A DNA stretch of 11,890 nucleotides from RGIG464 sp045643185. GTDB lineage: Bacteria; Myxococcota_A; Bradymonadia; UBA4248. The position numbers and the translations under genes are program-made. The DNA is taken from the NCBI GenBank assembly GCA_045643185.1, contig JAZUKH010000080.1:1-11890 (forward strand). Direction: 5' to 3'. A model generated the notes under the pieces. It saw nothing but the letters and a program-made list of their open reading frames with translations. It was not told the DNA's origin and made no database searches. Positions within the stretch are counted from its first letter, which is position 1, and each line of letters begins with the position of its first letter. This document shows, piece after piece, positions 1-7,157 of the stretch.

Positions 1-631
1 CCCACACACCGCTCTGTTTCTTGGTGAACTGAATGCGACGCAGATATTCTTCATGGACAGGATTCGTCGTCACGGTATCAAATTCATTAATACCCGCTTC
101 TTTGAAGAATGGATTATCGGGACCAAAGAAATAATTGCCGATGCGGAAATCACGATATTTAGGAATAACAAAGTCGACGCGAATCGTCGCAACGCCTTCG
201 CTGACTTCATCATAAGCCAAAATGCCGGCGACTTCGTTATCGCGAACGTAATAAAGAATGTGCGCGGCATCCCCAAACGAAAGCGTCTGATCAAACGTCG
301 AAAGATCGTCTTTGTAACGATCCACAAACCATTTGAAGTAATCCCCATCGCTTTTGGCTGGAACAAGTTCAAAAACTTCGTGAACATGTTTCAACTTCCA
401 AAGCTGATAAAAGTCCAGACCAGCGATAATGGCATTCATAATGGCGATCGGCAACGCCCAGATCAAAAGCGCATAAACGACCGAAATGATCGCACCGATC
501 GCGTTAATAATACGAAGTTTGCGAACGCTCGTCATCGCGAACGAAACGATGCACACGGCTGAACCAATGTAGCCAATGACTTCAAGAAGGATCGTGACCC
601 AGTGGGGCAACGACGCAAGGTCTAAAATCAT
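1..631 (-). CDS. YgjV-like membrane protein with C-terminal GNAT-like domain (3' end outside window)
   Basis: The reading frame runs open from its ATG at 631 down to the window edge, giving 210 codons with no stop, so the C-terminus is missing. An AAGGAGA ribosome binding site (639-645) lies 7 bases before the ATG. Residues about 10-32, 41-58 and 59-77 are hydrophobic and resemble the YgjV-type inner membrane family (GYIGSAVCIVSFAMTS, then KLRIINAIGA). After a short basic stretch, residues about 85-210 look soluble. They carry a pattern recalling acetyltransferase-like domains, with VAGILAYDE followed by VDFVIPKYRDFRIGNYFF. The likely picture is a membrane-anchored N-acetyltransferase-like protein, with the catalytic-type domain on the cytoplasmic side. 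Substrate is unknown. The gene is divergent from rpsA across a long gap and appears to have its own promoter, although no convincing -35/-10 pair was seen. The family assignment is from pattern memory and is moderately sure; enzymatic activity is inference. Confidence 0.75.
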   Translation of the reverse strand, partial: MILDLASLPHWVTILLEVIGYIGSAVCIVSFAMTSVRKLRIINAIGAIISVVYALLIWALPIAIMNAIIAGLDFYQLWKLKHVHEVFELVPAKSDGDYFKWFVDRYKDDLSTFDQTLSFGDAAHILYYVRDNEVAGILAYDEVSEGVATIRVDFVIPKYRDFRIGNYFFGPDNPFFKEAGINEFDTVTTNPVHEEYLRRIQFTKKQSGVW

Positions 632-1273
632 ATTTGTATCTCCTTACAGGATTCGATCAATGTCACGCGACACAACACATCACAACGCACCCTGACAACC
701 AGGCTGCGAAGTAACGAAAGGTTCGTGAAAGAAATTTTTTTGAAAATAGGTGGCTTTGCAGGTTGAGAGGATGGAGGTAAGTGACAGACCTACATCCGCA
801 AAGCGTCTTGCTTTTAGTCCAATCACGCAACAAAATCAAAGGATTTCGACTTTTCCTTGTTACAACTCACTCAGGGTGGCGAAATACATAAATCTCAGCC
901 GTAGCTAAGCCGAAGGCAAGCAGGCTGAGATTGGGCAATCGGGCGCGATTTGTCCGAAGCCGAAGTGTAGCGACGTAACGTGGCACGTCGTCGCGGACGC
1001 CGACTCCAAACGAAGTTTGCGTTGATTTATCTTAACTGTTCCTGAAGTTGGTACGACCGTGTGGCTTGTTTGAGCGAAGCGAGTTCCACACGGCCGAAAA
1101 ATAGCGCCGGGGGACGGTAGAGACGTGCGGTCCGCGCGTCTCTCCGGCCCCCGGCGCGCCGCAGGCCTAGGCCTGCTCAAAAACAAACTGCTAAAGGATC
1201 AACGCAAATTCTAAAACAAATTATGATCCGCTCTTGAGTTGTAACAAAAACACGAAAATAGTGAACTTTTTGT
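632..1273. other. Long intergenic region without a supported gene
   Basis: Between the divergent YgjV-like gene and the rpsA promoter I find no open frame with a credible start, ribosome binding site and protein-like composition. The left part (632-890) is plain AT-rich sequence. The right part (891-1176) is unusually structured and GC-rich and is described separately as a hairpin cluster. The last part (1177-1273) is again AT-rich and leads into the rpsA promoter. The word CGAAG occurs six times between 707 and 1079, five of them inside or next to the hairpins. Confidence 0.6.
891..1176 (+). ncRNA. Hairpin cluster, candidate structured RNA of unknown class
   Basis: Six inverted repeats follow each other. 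H1: 891-900 with 923-932, 10 bp, enclosing GCC-GAA-GGC at 909-917. H2: 970-975 with 989-994 plus ACGT arms 978-981/985-988, bulged TA, closed outside by 952-955/995-998. H3: 1007-1011/1015-1019 with a GAA loop. H4: 1057-1064/1086-1093 continuing as 1065-1071/1077-1083 with loop GAGCG. H5: 1104-1113/1148-1157 plus 1115-1117/1144-1146 plus 1119-1129/1133-1143, 24 pairs. H6: the perfect palindrome 1161-1176. The wobble pairs in H4 and H5 are U-G when read on the plus strand and would be A-C mismatches on the minus strand, so a plus-strand transcript is favoured. I do not recognise tmRNA, RNase P, SRP or 6S signatures. It could instead be a repeat or mobile-element remnant acting as DNA. Confidence 0.35.
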
Positions 1274-1301
1274 TTGACAAAAAACTTGAAAGTTCTAAAA
1301 G
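1274..1301 (+). promoter_or_regulatory. Probable sigma70-type promoter of rpsA
   Basis: A perfect TTGACA (1274-1279) is followed after 16 bases by TAAAAG (1296-1301), a four-of-six match to the -10 consensus. Transcription would begin near 1308 and give a leader of about 100 bases before the rpsA start. Two other upstream regions in this window (3200-3205 and 8101-8106) also carry a TAAAAT-type element at a plausible distance from a gene start. The -35 element is strong; the -10 is moderate. Confidence 0.55.
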
Positions 1302-1307
1302 GTCGCG

Positions 1308-1410
1308 TCTTTTTTGACGAGGTAATCGAACACATGCGTGTCGAGTCAAAGAAGTGGCCTTTGCAGCCGTAACAATTCTCTTTTTTTACACCATTATTTG
1401 GAGTAACCCC
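1308..1410 (+). promoter_or_regulatory. rpsA leader with small hairpin and U-rich tract
   Basis: The predicted leader contains a short hairpin (1326-1328 and 1330-1333 pairing with 1338-1344, one bulged A, loop ATGC) and then a pyrimidine tract TTCTCTTTTTTT (1376-1387). The tract lies about 13 bases before the GGAG ribosome binding site (1400-1403). S1 prefers U-rich single-stranded RNA, and E. coli rpsA is known to be translationally autoregulated through its leader. A similar feedback role here is inference. Confidence 0.4.
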
Positions 1411-3096
1411 ATGGCCCAGGAAATTGAAAGCTTTGAAGCGTTGCTCGCGGAATTCGACGCGAAGCAGCAGAATGCAGTACGTGAAGGTGAAATCGTCAGC
1501 GGTGAAGTTGTCGATTTTGTCAATGATTTTGTTATCGTAGATATCGGATACAAATCGGAAGGTAAAGTTGCCAAATCCGAATTTGCCGCCCCCGATGGCA
1601 CGATCAGTGTTAAGGTTGGTGACAAGGTTGAAGTTCTTGTCGAAGCTACGGAAAACGAAGATGGTCTCTGCGTTCTGAGCAAGAAAGAAGCTGACAAGCT
1701 CATGATCTGGGAAGAAATTGCCAAGGTCGCCGAAGCGGATGAAACCGTTGAAGGTAAGATCATCAGCCGCGTTAAAGGTGGTTTGGCAGTTGATATCGGC
1801 GTTCGCGCCTTCCTCCCCGGCAGCCAGGTTGAACTTCGTCCGACCCGCAACCTCGACAAATTCATCGGTCAGACCTATCGTTTCAAAATCATCAAATTCA
1901 ACAAGAAACGTGGCAATATCGTCCTTTCTCGCCGCGCGCTTCTTGAAAAAGAACGCGATGTTCTTAAGAGCAAAACGCTCGAACAGCTTCGCGAAGGCGC
2001 CATCCTCGATGGTATCGTCAAGAACATCACCGAATACGGTGCATTCGTTGACCTTGGCGGCATCGACGGTCTCCTCCATATCACCGATATGAGCTGGGGT
2101 CGCGTCAATCACCCGAACGAAGTCGTCAACATTGGCGATGAAATCAAAGTCAAAGTGCTCAAATACAGCGCTGAAAACGAACGCGTCAGCCTCGGCCTCA
2201 AACAGCTCTCCGCTGATCCCTGGGAACACGCCGCTGAACGTTATCCCGCCGGCACCCGCGCCGTTGGTAAAGTTGTCAGCCTCATCGATTACGGTGCTTT
2301 CGTTGAACTCGAAGAAGGCATTGAAGGCCTCATCCACATCAGCGAAATGTCCTGGACGCGTCGTGTGAAACACCCCAGCCGCGTTGTCAACATTGGCGAC
2401 CAGATCGAAGTTGTCGTTCTCAACCTCGATACCGAAAACAAGAAGATCAGCCTCGGCATGAAACAGACCGAACCCAACCCCTGGGAACTCCTCGAAGAGA
2501 AATACCCCGTTGGTACGGTTATCAAAGGCAAAATCCGCAACATCACGGATTTCGGTCTCTTCATTGGTGTCGAAGATGGCATCGATGGCCTCGTTCACGT
2601 TTCCGATATCAGCTGGACGCAGAAAGTTCGCAACCCGAACGAAATCTACAAACGCGGTGATGATGTCGAAGCCGTCGTCCTCAACATCGATGTTGAAAAC
2701 GAACGCTTCAGCCTCGGTATCAAACAGCTGACCGCTGATCCCTGGGATTCCCTCCCCTCCATGTATCCCACTGGCTCCGTTGTGGATTGCAAGATCACGA
2801 AGATCACCGAATTCGGTGCCTTCGCTCAGATCGCTGAAGGCGTTGAAGGCCTCATCCACATCAGCGAACTCAGCCGCGAACACGTCGAAGATGCCAACGC
2901 TGTCGTCAAAGTCGGTGAAACCCACAAAGCTGAAGTCATCAGCGTTGATCCCAGCGAACGTAAGATCGCTCTTTCGATCAAACAGTTCATGCGCAACAGC
3001 GAAAATGGTCGCCTCCGTCAGTACACGGACAACGACGCTTCTTCCACCGCGCACCTCGCTGACATCCTCAACGACAAACTCAATGCCAAAGACTAA
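1411..3096 (+). CDS. rpsA: 30S ribosomal protein S1
   Basis: The 561-residue product has the length of long proteobacterial S1 proteins (E. coli 557). Six S1 RNA-binding domains can be seen at about residues 25-92, 110-178, 195-264, 280-350, 367-437 and 454-523. Domains 3-6 show the repeated pattern EYGAFVDLGGIDGLLHITDM and variants, each ending in SLGxKQ and followed by a PW spacer. S1 binds mRNA leaders and brings them to the 30S subunit for translation initiation. I chose ATG 1411 (MAQEIESFEALL) because GGAG at 1400-1403 lies 7 bases before it and the sequence upstream in frame (from 1354) is a non-conserved hydrophobic extension. Codon use is strongly biased, as expected for a highly expressed gene. 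The usual proteobacterial neighbours cmk and ihfB are not adjacent. The gene stands alone between its own promoter and a strong terminator. Confidence 0.97.
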   Translation: MAQEIESFEALLAEFDAKQQNAVREGEIVSGEVVDFVNDFVIVDIGYKSEGKVAKSEFAAPDGTISVKVGDKVEVLVEATENEDGLCVLSKKEADKLMIWEEIAKVAEADETVEGKIISRVKGGLAVDIGVRAFLPGSQVELRPTRNLDKFIGQTYRFKIIKFNKKRGNIVLSRRALLEKERDVLKSKTLEQLREGAILDGIVKNITEYGAFVDLGGIDGLLHITDMSWGRVNHPNEVVNIGDEIKVKVLKYSAENERVSLGLKQLSADPWEHAAERYPAGTRAVGKVVSLIDYGAFVELEEGIEGLIHISEMSWTRRVKHPSRVVNIGDQIEVVVLNLDTENKKISLGMKQTEPNPWELLEEKYPVGTVIKGKIRNITDFGLFIGVEDGIDGLVHVSDISWTQKVRNPNEIYKRGDDVEAVVLNIDVENERFSLGIKQLTADPWDSLPSMYPTGSVVDCKITKITEFGAFAQIAEGVEGLIHISELSREHVEDANAVVKVGETHKAEVISVDPSERKIALSIKQFMRNSENGRLRQYTDNDASSTAHLADILNDKLNAKD

Positions 3097-3117
3097 GTCT
3101 TAGACTGAGTAACCCTT

Positions 3118-3151
3118 AAAGGCCGATTCGTTTGAATCGGCCTTTTTTTTT
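3118..3151 (+). terminator. Intrinsic terminator after rpsA
   Basis: GGCCGATTC (3121-3129), loop GTTT, and GAATCGGCC (3134-3142) form a perfect 9-bp stem. It is extended by A-T pairs from the preceding AAA and followed by nine T residues (3143-3151). It lies 22 bases after the rpsA stop codon. Confidence 0.95.
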
Positions 3152-3293
3152 CTAGCTAAGCTATCACTGTTTTTTTACTCGTGACGTTGATTTTACTTCT
3201 AAAATCTCACGATATGACTTAAAAATGGTTGGTTTTGTGTGAACGAGCATTACATCATTCATTGCTGAAACAAATTTTGGGAGAGGTCATTTC

Positions 3294-4865
3294 ATGCATC
3301 CAGCCGACAAGTTTGCGCGAGTCTCCATGACTGCGGATATCACAAAGATCAAACGCGAAGACCGCGCGGTCCTGAAACGTCTCATTCAGGCTGCCAAACA
3401 CCTCAACAACGCCTATCTGCGTCAGGTGTCACATCTTAACATCCAGTTCCGACAAGAGATCGAAGACACGCAGAACAAAAAACTCATCGAAACTTTCGAG
3501 ATCATGGGCGGTCCATGGGATCGACTGAACGATGACAAACCTTATTACGGGTCTTACGAGAAACCCCTTGGGGCCGGTTTTTATCCCTTCGAAATGACCA
3601 AGGAACAATTCGAAAAGTGGATCAAAGATCACCCCGAAGATGAGGCCGATTTCACAAGTCCAAACACCGTCATTCGAAAAAAAGATCAGGGCTTGGTTGC
3701 GATCCCCTACTCTAAAGCCTACCAGTCTGAAATGACACAGGCAGCCGCATTGCTACGAGAAGCCGCTGGTCTCACGTCCAGTGTCTCTTTACGCCGTTTC
3801 CTGTCGCTCCGCGCTGACGCGCTTATCACCAACGATTATCAAGAAAGTGATGCTGCATGGATCGGTCTGAGTGACACAGACATCGAAGTCGTTTTCGGCC
3901 CTTACGAAACTTATGAAGACAGACTGTTCGGCTATAAAGCAACGTTTGAGTGCTTTATCGGCTACAAAAACGCCGAAGAAACCGCCCGTCTCGCACATCT
4001 CGCGGCGCTCGGGACCGACATGCAGAATGCCCTCCCCATCGATGAAGAACTCAAGATCACGCGCAATAACAACGATCCTTCCCCATTCCGCGTCATCGAC
4101 CTCTGGACGACCGCTGGCGATGCCCGATACGGTATTCAAACGCTCGCCTTCGTTTTGCCCAATGACCCCGATGTCATCAAAAAACATGGCACCAAAAAAG
4201 TCATGATGAGAAATGTCGAAGAAGCTAAATTCACTGCCATTCTCAAACCGATCGCGGATGCCTTCCTGACGCAAGATGCGGCAAAAGACGTCTCGTTTGA
4301 TGCCTTCTTCAGACATACGATCTTCCATGAAACTTCGCATAGTCTCGGTCCCAAAGCCGTCAAAAACTCCCCACGTGCTATCCAGATTCACCTGGCCGAA
4401 TGCTATGCCCCCATCGAAGAGTGCAAAGCAGACAGTACCGCAAACTACCTCGCCAGATGGTTCAAAGACCGTGGGGAATTGACTGACGCGCAACTACGAT
4501 CAAGCTACGTCACCATGCTCGCCGGTTTCTTCCGATCACTTCGTTTTGGACTCACCCAGGCTCACTCACGTGCAAACGCCATTCAGCTCAATTTCCTCAT
4601 GGCTGAAGGCGCCGTTACCATGAATGAACAGGGAAAATTCGATATCTGCTACGAAAAAATGCATGACGCGCTGACTAAACTCGTAAAAACCGTCATGGAA
4701 CTCGAGTATTCCGGGGATCATCAGGCTGCCACCGACTTCCTCAACAAATACGCCGTTCTCTCGAACGAACTCCTCAAACGTTTCGACACGGAACTCGCTC
4801 AAGTTCCCGTCGATATCGCGCCTAAATACGAAGCGGAAGCCCCTGACTTTTTCGAGGAAAATTAA
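3294..4865 (+). CDS. M49-like (dipeptidyl-peptidase III family) zinc peptidase
   Basis: The product is 523 residues with no signal peptide or membrane segment, so probably cytoplasmic. HETSH at residues 345-349 followed by SLGP, and EECKAD at 375-380, match the two zinc-site motifs of peptidase family M49: two His plus the first Glu of EEC[RK]A[DE] as ligands, with the Glu of HExxH as catalytic base. Classic DPP III has a hexapeptide HExxxH; this one has the pentapeptide form, which is known from a few bacterial members. Known members cleave dipeptides from the N-terminus of short peptides, but substrate specificity here is unproven. Residues about 200-300 (FGPYETYEDRLFGYKATFE) resemble the upper-lobe region of bacterial DPP3-family proteins. 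GGGAGAGG (3279-3286) lies 7 bases before ATG 3294 and supports this start. The stop codon overlaps the ATG of the next gene by one base, so the two are almost certainly co-transcribed and translationally coupled. Confidence 0.85.
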   Translation: MHPADKFARVSMTADITKIKREDRAVLKRLIQAAKHLNNAYLRQVSHLNIQFRQEIEDTQNKKLIETFEIMGGPWDRLNDDKPYYGSYEKPLGAGFYPFEMTKEQFEKWIKDHPEDEADFTSPNTVIRKKDQGLVAIPYSKAYQSEMTQAAALLREAAGLTSSVSLRRFLSLRADALITNDYQESDAAWIGLSDTDIEVVFGPYETYEDRLFGYKATFECFIGYKNAEETARLAHLAALGTDMQNALPIDEELKITRNNNDPSPFRVIDLWTTAGDARYGIQTLAFVLPNDPDVIKKHGTKKVMMRNVEEAKFTAILKPIADAFLTQDAAKDVSFDAFFRHTIFHETSHSLGPKAVKNSPRAIQIHLAECYAPIEECKADSTANYLARWFKDRGELTDAQLRSSYVTMLAGFFRSLRFGLTQAHSRANAIQLNFLMAEGAVTMNEQGKFDICYEKMHDALTKLVKTVMELEYSGDHQAATDFLNKYAVLSNELLKRFDTELAQVPVDIAPKYEAEAPDFFEEN

Positions 4866-5221
4866 TGAAACGTTGCCTCTTTCTGACCATGTTATTGCCA
4901 CTGGCTGCTACGCTCTGTGCATGCCACTCCTCCGCAGATGTCGTTGCGACGTCTTTTGAAGAGATGATCGAGATCACCAAAGCTTACCCAAATGATTGCG
5001 AAGCCATGGGAAATGCACTCGATCATTACATCAATGAAAATATCGATCGCCTAGCAACGACGTTAAACGATAAAGGCAATGCGACAAGCGAAGAATCAAA
5101 ACGGATCTTTAACGCAAGTTACGCGCTGCATGAACAAACCAAGACATGTCAGAACGACTCAATGGAAAGTTTTCGAAAGAAGCTGGCTGAACTCACGTTA
5201 AGCACCGCAGAAGACAAATAG
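4865..5221 (+). CDS. Small putative lipoprotein of unknown function
   Basis: The 118-residue product begins with a lipoprotein signal peptide: two basic residues, a hydrophobic core (LFLTMLLPLAATL), and a lipobox LCAC with Cys20 as the predicted lipidated residue. The mature part (about 98 residues) is polar and probably helical. It has two further cysteines, one in NDCEAMG and one in TKTCQND, which could form a disulphide in the periplasm. I recognise no family. The start ATG at 4865 overlaps the TAA of the upstream peptidase gene as TAATG, with AGGA at 4855-4858 as the ribosome binding site 6 bases before it. It is the last gene of a two-gene operon that ends in a strong terminator 18 bases later. 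A link between a cytoplasmic peptidase and an envelope lipoprotein is suggested only by this coupling. Confidence 0.8.
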   Translation: MKRCLFLTMLLPLAATLCACHSSADVVATSFEEMIEITKAYPNDCEAMGNALDHYINENIDRLATTLNDKGNATSEESKRIFNASYALHEQTKTCQNDSMESFRKKLAELTLSTAEDK

Positions 5222-5238
5222 TTCGTTTTCACACACAC

Positions 5239-5270
5239 GGCGATGTCCAACGAGACATCGCCTTTTTTTT
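5239..5270 (+). terminator. Intrinsic terminator after the lipoprotein gene, immediately upstream of mnmG
   Basis: GGCGATGTC (5239-5247) pairs perfectly with GACATCGCC (5254-5262) across a 6-base loop and is followed by eight T residues (5263-5270). The T-run ends only 15 bases before the mnmG ATG, leaving no room for a promoter between them. Confidence 0.93.
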
Positions 5271-5285
5271 GGAAAATAGTTTTTT

Positions 5286-7148
5286 ATGATTCAGATCAAT
5301 TATCCCATTGCCTTTGATGCCATCGTCGTAGGGGGCGGTCACGCTGGTTGTGAAGCCGTTTGGGCGCTCGCCTGCCGTGGTCTCAAAGCCCTCATGATCA
5401 CACTCGACATCGACCGCATTGCCCAAATGAGTTGCAATCCTTCCATCGGCGGCGTGGCAAAAGGCCACCTGACCAAAGAGATCGACGCATTGGGTGGCCT
5501 CATGGCTCGTGTTGCCGATTGCTCAGCCATCCAATATCGCACGCTCAACGCCAGTAAAGGCCCAGCTGTGCGCTCGTCACGCGTCCAATGCGACACGCGT
5601 CAATATCGACGTGAAATGCTCAAACGCTTGAGCGAACATCCAAATATCAGCCTCGTTCAAGGCAAAGTTGAAGATGTCGTCATGGAGAACAACCGCGTCA
5701 AAGGCGTGTTACTCGAAAGCGGCGTGTTCTATCAGACGAAAGCTGTCGTGCTGTGCACCGGAACCTTCCTCCGAGGCCTTTGCCACATAGGCGAATACCA
5801 TTTCGAAGCCGGTCGAAGCGGTGACAGTGCCTCCGTAAGATTGAGCGAAACACTCAAAGCAGCTGGCGTCAAGCTCATGCGCCTCAAGACCGGCACGCCC
5901 TCGCGTCTCAGTGCCCACTCACTCGATTTTTCTAAATTCGAAGTCCAATACAGCGACGAAGAGATCACACGCCTGAGCTTCTACGAAGACGGGCCGATGC
6001 TTCCACAAGTCGCATGTCATATTGCCTACACGACACCAGAGACCCACGAGATCATTCGTGCCGCTCGTGAACGCAGCCCGCTATTTAATGGCACGATTCA
6101 CGGCATCGGTCCGCGATACTGCCCAAGTATCGAAGACAAAGTCTTTCGCTTTGCTGACAAAGACCGCCACCAGATCTTTATTGAACCCATGGGACTCGAT
6201 ACGGACGAAGTCTATCCGAGCGGCATTTCGTCGTCCCTGCCATTCGATGTACAACTCGCCTTTTTGCACTCTATCCCCGGTTTTGAACACGCCCATGTGA
6301 TTCGCCCAGCCTACGCGGTCGAATACGACGCCCTCGAGTCGGGTCAAATGAACCACGCCCTGCAGCTCAACGCGTTCCCCGACATCTTCGTTGCCGGCCA
6401 GCTCAACGGCACGAGCGGCTACGAAGAAGCCGCAGCACAAGGACTCATGGCTGGTATCAACTGCGCAAACCACGTGTTGGGAGAAGCCCCTTTCATTCTA
6501 CGCCGTAACGAAGCGTACATCGGTGTCATGGTCGACGACCTCGTTATGCGCGGCGTCGATGAACCATACCGCATGTTCACTAGCCGAGCTGAGTTCCGAC
6601 TCAGTCTGCGCGAAGACAACGCGGACCTGCGCCTCAGCGAGTATGGTCACCAATACGGACTTTTGAGCGATGCCGACTACGAAAAGTTCAATGCCAAAAA
6701 AGCCCAGATCGAACAATTGAACGAGACATTGCGTGCGATCCATGTTGGTGAGATCGACCGCTCGCGCCTGACTGACGAAGAATCAGCCACGATACCGACT
6801 GCGGGCAATCTGCAGCAACTCGTCAAACAGCCCGAAGTCTCCATCGAACTCCTTGCCAAAGCCTGCGACAAAGTCGCTGCCTTCCCTCGACCAGTGCGCC
6901 AATACGTCGAAACACAAACCAAGTTCTCTGGCTATATCAAACGTGAAGAAGCTCGTATCGAATCATTCACCGAGCTTGAGTCACGTCTGATTCCAGAAGA
7001 CTTCGATTACGACCAGGTGCATGGGCTCAGCACTGAAGTGCTCAACAAACTCAAAAAAATGCGTCCAAAATCTTTCGCGGAAGCCGGACGTATTTCAGGC
7101 ATCACGCCCGCCGCACTTAACGCGATCTGGGTTGCACGACATAAATAA
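5286..7148 (+). CDS. mnmG: tRNA uridine-5-carboxymethylaminomethyl(34) synthesis enzyme MnmG
   Basis: The product has 620 residues (E. coli MnmG 629) and keeps the family's landmarks. These are the FAD-binding VVGGGHAGCEA near residue 14, MSCNPSIGG with Cys50 and PRYCPSIEDK with Cys279 (matching the two functionally important cysteines of E. coli MnmG), LKTGTPSRL near 200, GQLNGTSGYEEAAAQG near 371, and TSRAEFRLSLREDNADLRL. The C-terminal helical domain, GYIKREE to the end, is complete and would contact MnmE and tRNA. With MnmE, this FAD enzyme installs the (carboxymethyl)aminomethyl group on the wobble uridine of several tRNAs, using methylene-tetrahydrofolate. mnmE and rsmG, frequent neighbours elsewhere, are absent from the window. 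ATG 5286 fits the usual N-terminus but has only a weak ribosome binding site (GGAAAA at 5271-5276). Its promoter must lie upstream of or inside the preceding terminator region. Confidence 0.97.
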   Translation: MIQINYPIAFDAIVVGGGHAGCEAVWALACRGLKALMITLDIDRIAQMSCNPSIGGVAKGHLTKEIDALGGLMARVADCSAIQYRTLNASKGPAVRSSRVQCDTRQYRREMLKRLSEHPNISLVQGKVEDVVMENNRVKGVLLESGVFYQTKAVVLCTGTFLRGLCHIGEYHFEAGRSGDSASVRLSETLKAAGVKLMRLKTGTPSRLSAHSLDFSKFEVQYSDEEITRLSFYEDGPMLPQVACHIAYTTPETHEIIRAARERSPLFNGTIHGIGPRYCPSIEDKVFRFADKDRHQIFIEPMGLDTDEVYPSGISSSLPFDVQLAFLHSIPGFEHAHVIRPAYAVEYDALESGQMNHALQLNAFPDIFVAGQLNGTSGYEEAAAQGLMAGINCANHVLGEAPFILRRNEAYIGVMVDDLVMRGVDEPYRMFTSRAEFRLSLREDNADLRLSEYGHQYGLLSDADYEKFNAKKAQIEQLNETLRAIHVGEIDRSRLTDEESATIPTAGNLQQLVKQPEVSIELLAKACDKVAAFPRPVRQYVETQTKFSGYIKREEARIESFTELESRLIPEDFDYDQVHGLSTEVLNKLKKMRPKSFAEAGRISGITPAALNAIWVARHK

Positions 7149-7157
7149 TCCACGCCC

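Noticed and set aside
53..562. 169-codon plus-strand open frame
   Set aside because: It lies opposite the YgjV-like gene, which has a good ribosome binding site and family-like protein sequence; the plus-strand product is basic and featureless.
771..908. 45-codon plus-strand open frame starting MEVSDRPTSAKRL
   Set aside because: No properly spaced ribosome binding site, no recognisable features, and it ends inside hairpin H1; probably chance.
905..1186. 93-codon minus-strand open frame in the hairpin cluster
   Set aside because: It covers the GC-rich inverted repeats, has an Arg/Pro/Ser-rich composition and no ribosome binding site; explained by the palindromes.
1354..1410. Upstream in-frame ATG for rpsA adding 19 residues
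   Set aside because: No ribosome binding site before it, and the extension is unlike S1 N-termini; ATG 1411 has GGAG at ideal spacing.
1177..3054. A 625-codon open frame on the minus strand across rpsA
   Set aside because: It is exactly antisense to the highly biased rpsA codons, which avoid stop codons in that frame; its product is a low-complexity Asp/Phe/Val-rich mirror of the S1 repeats with no known domain.
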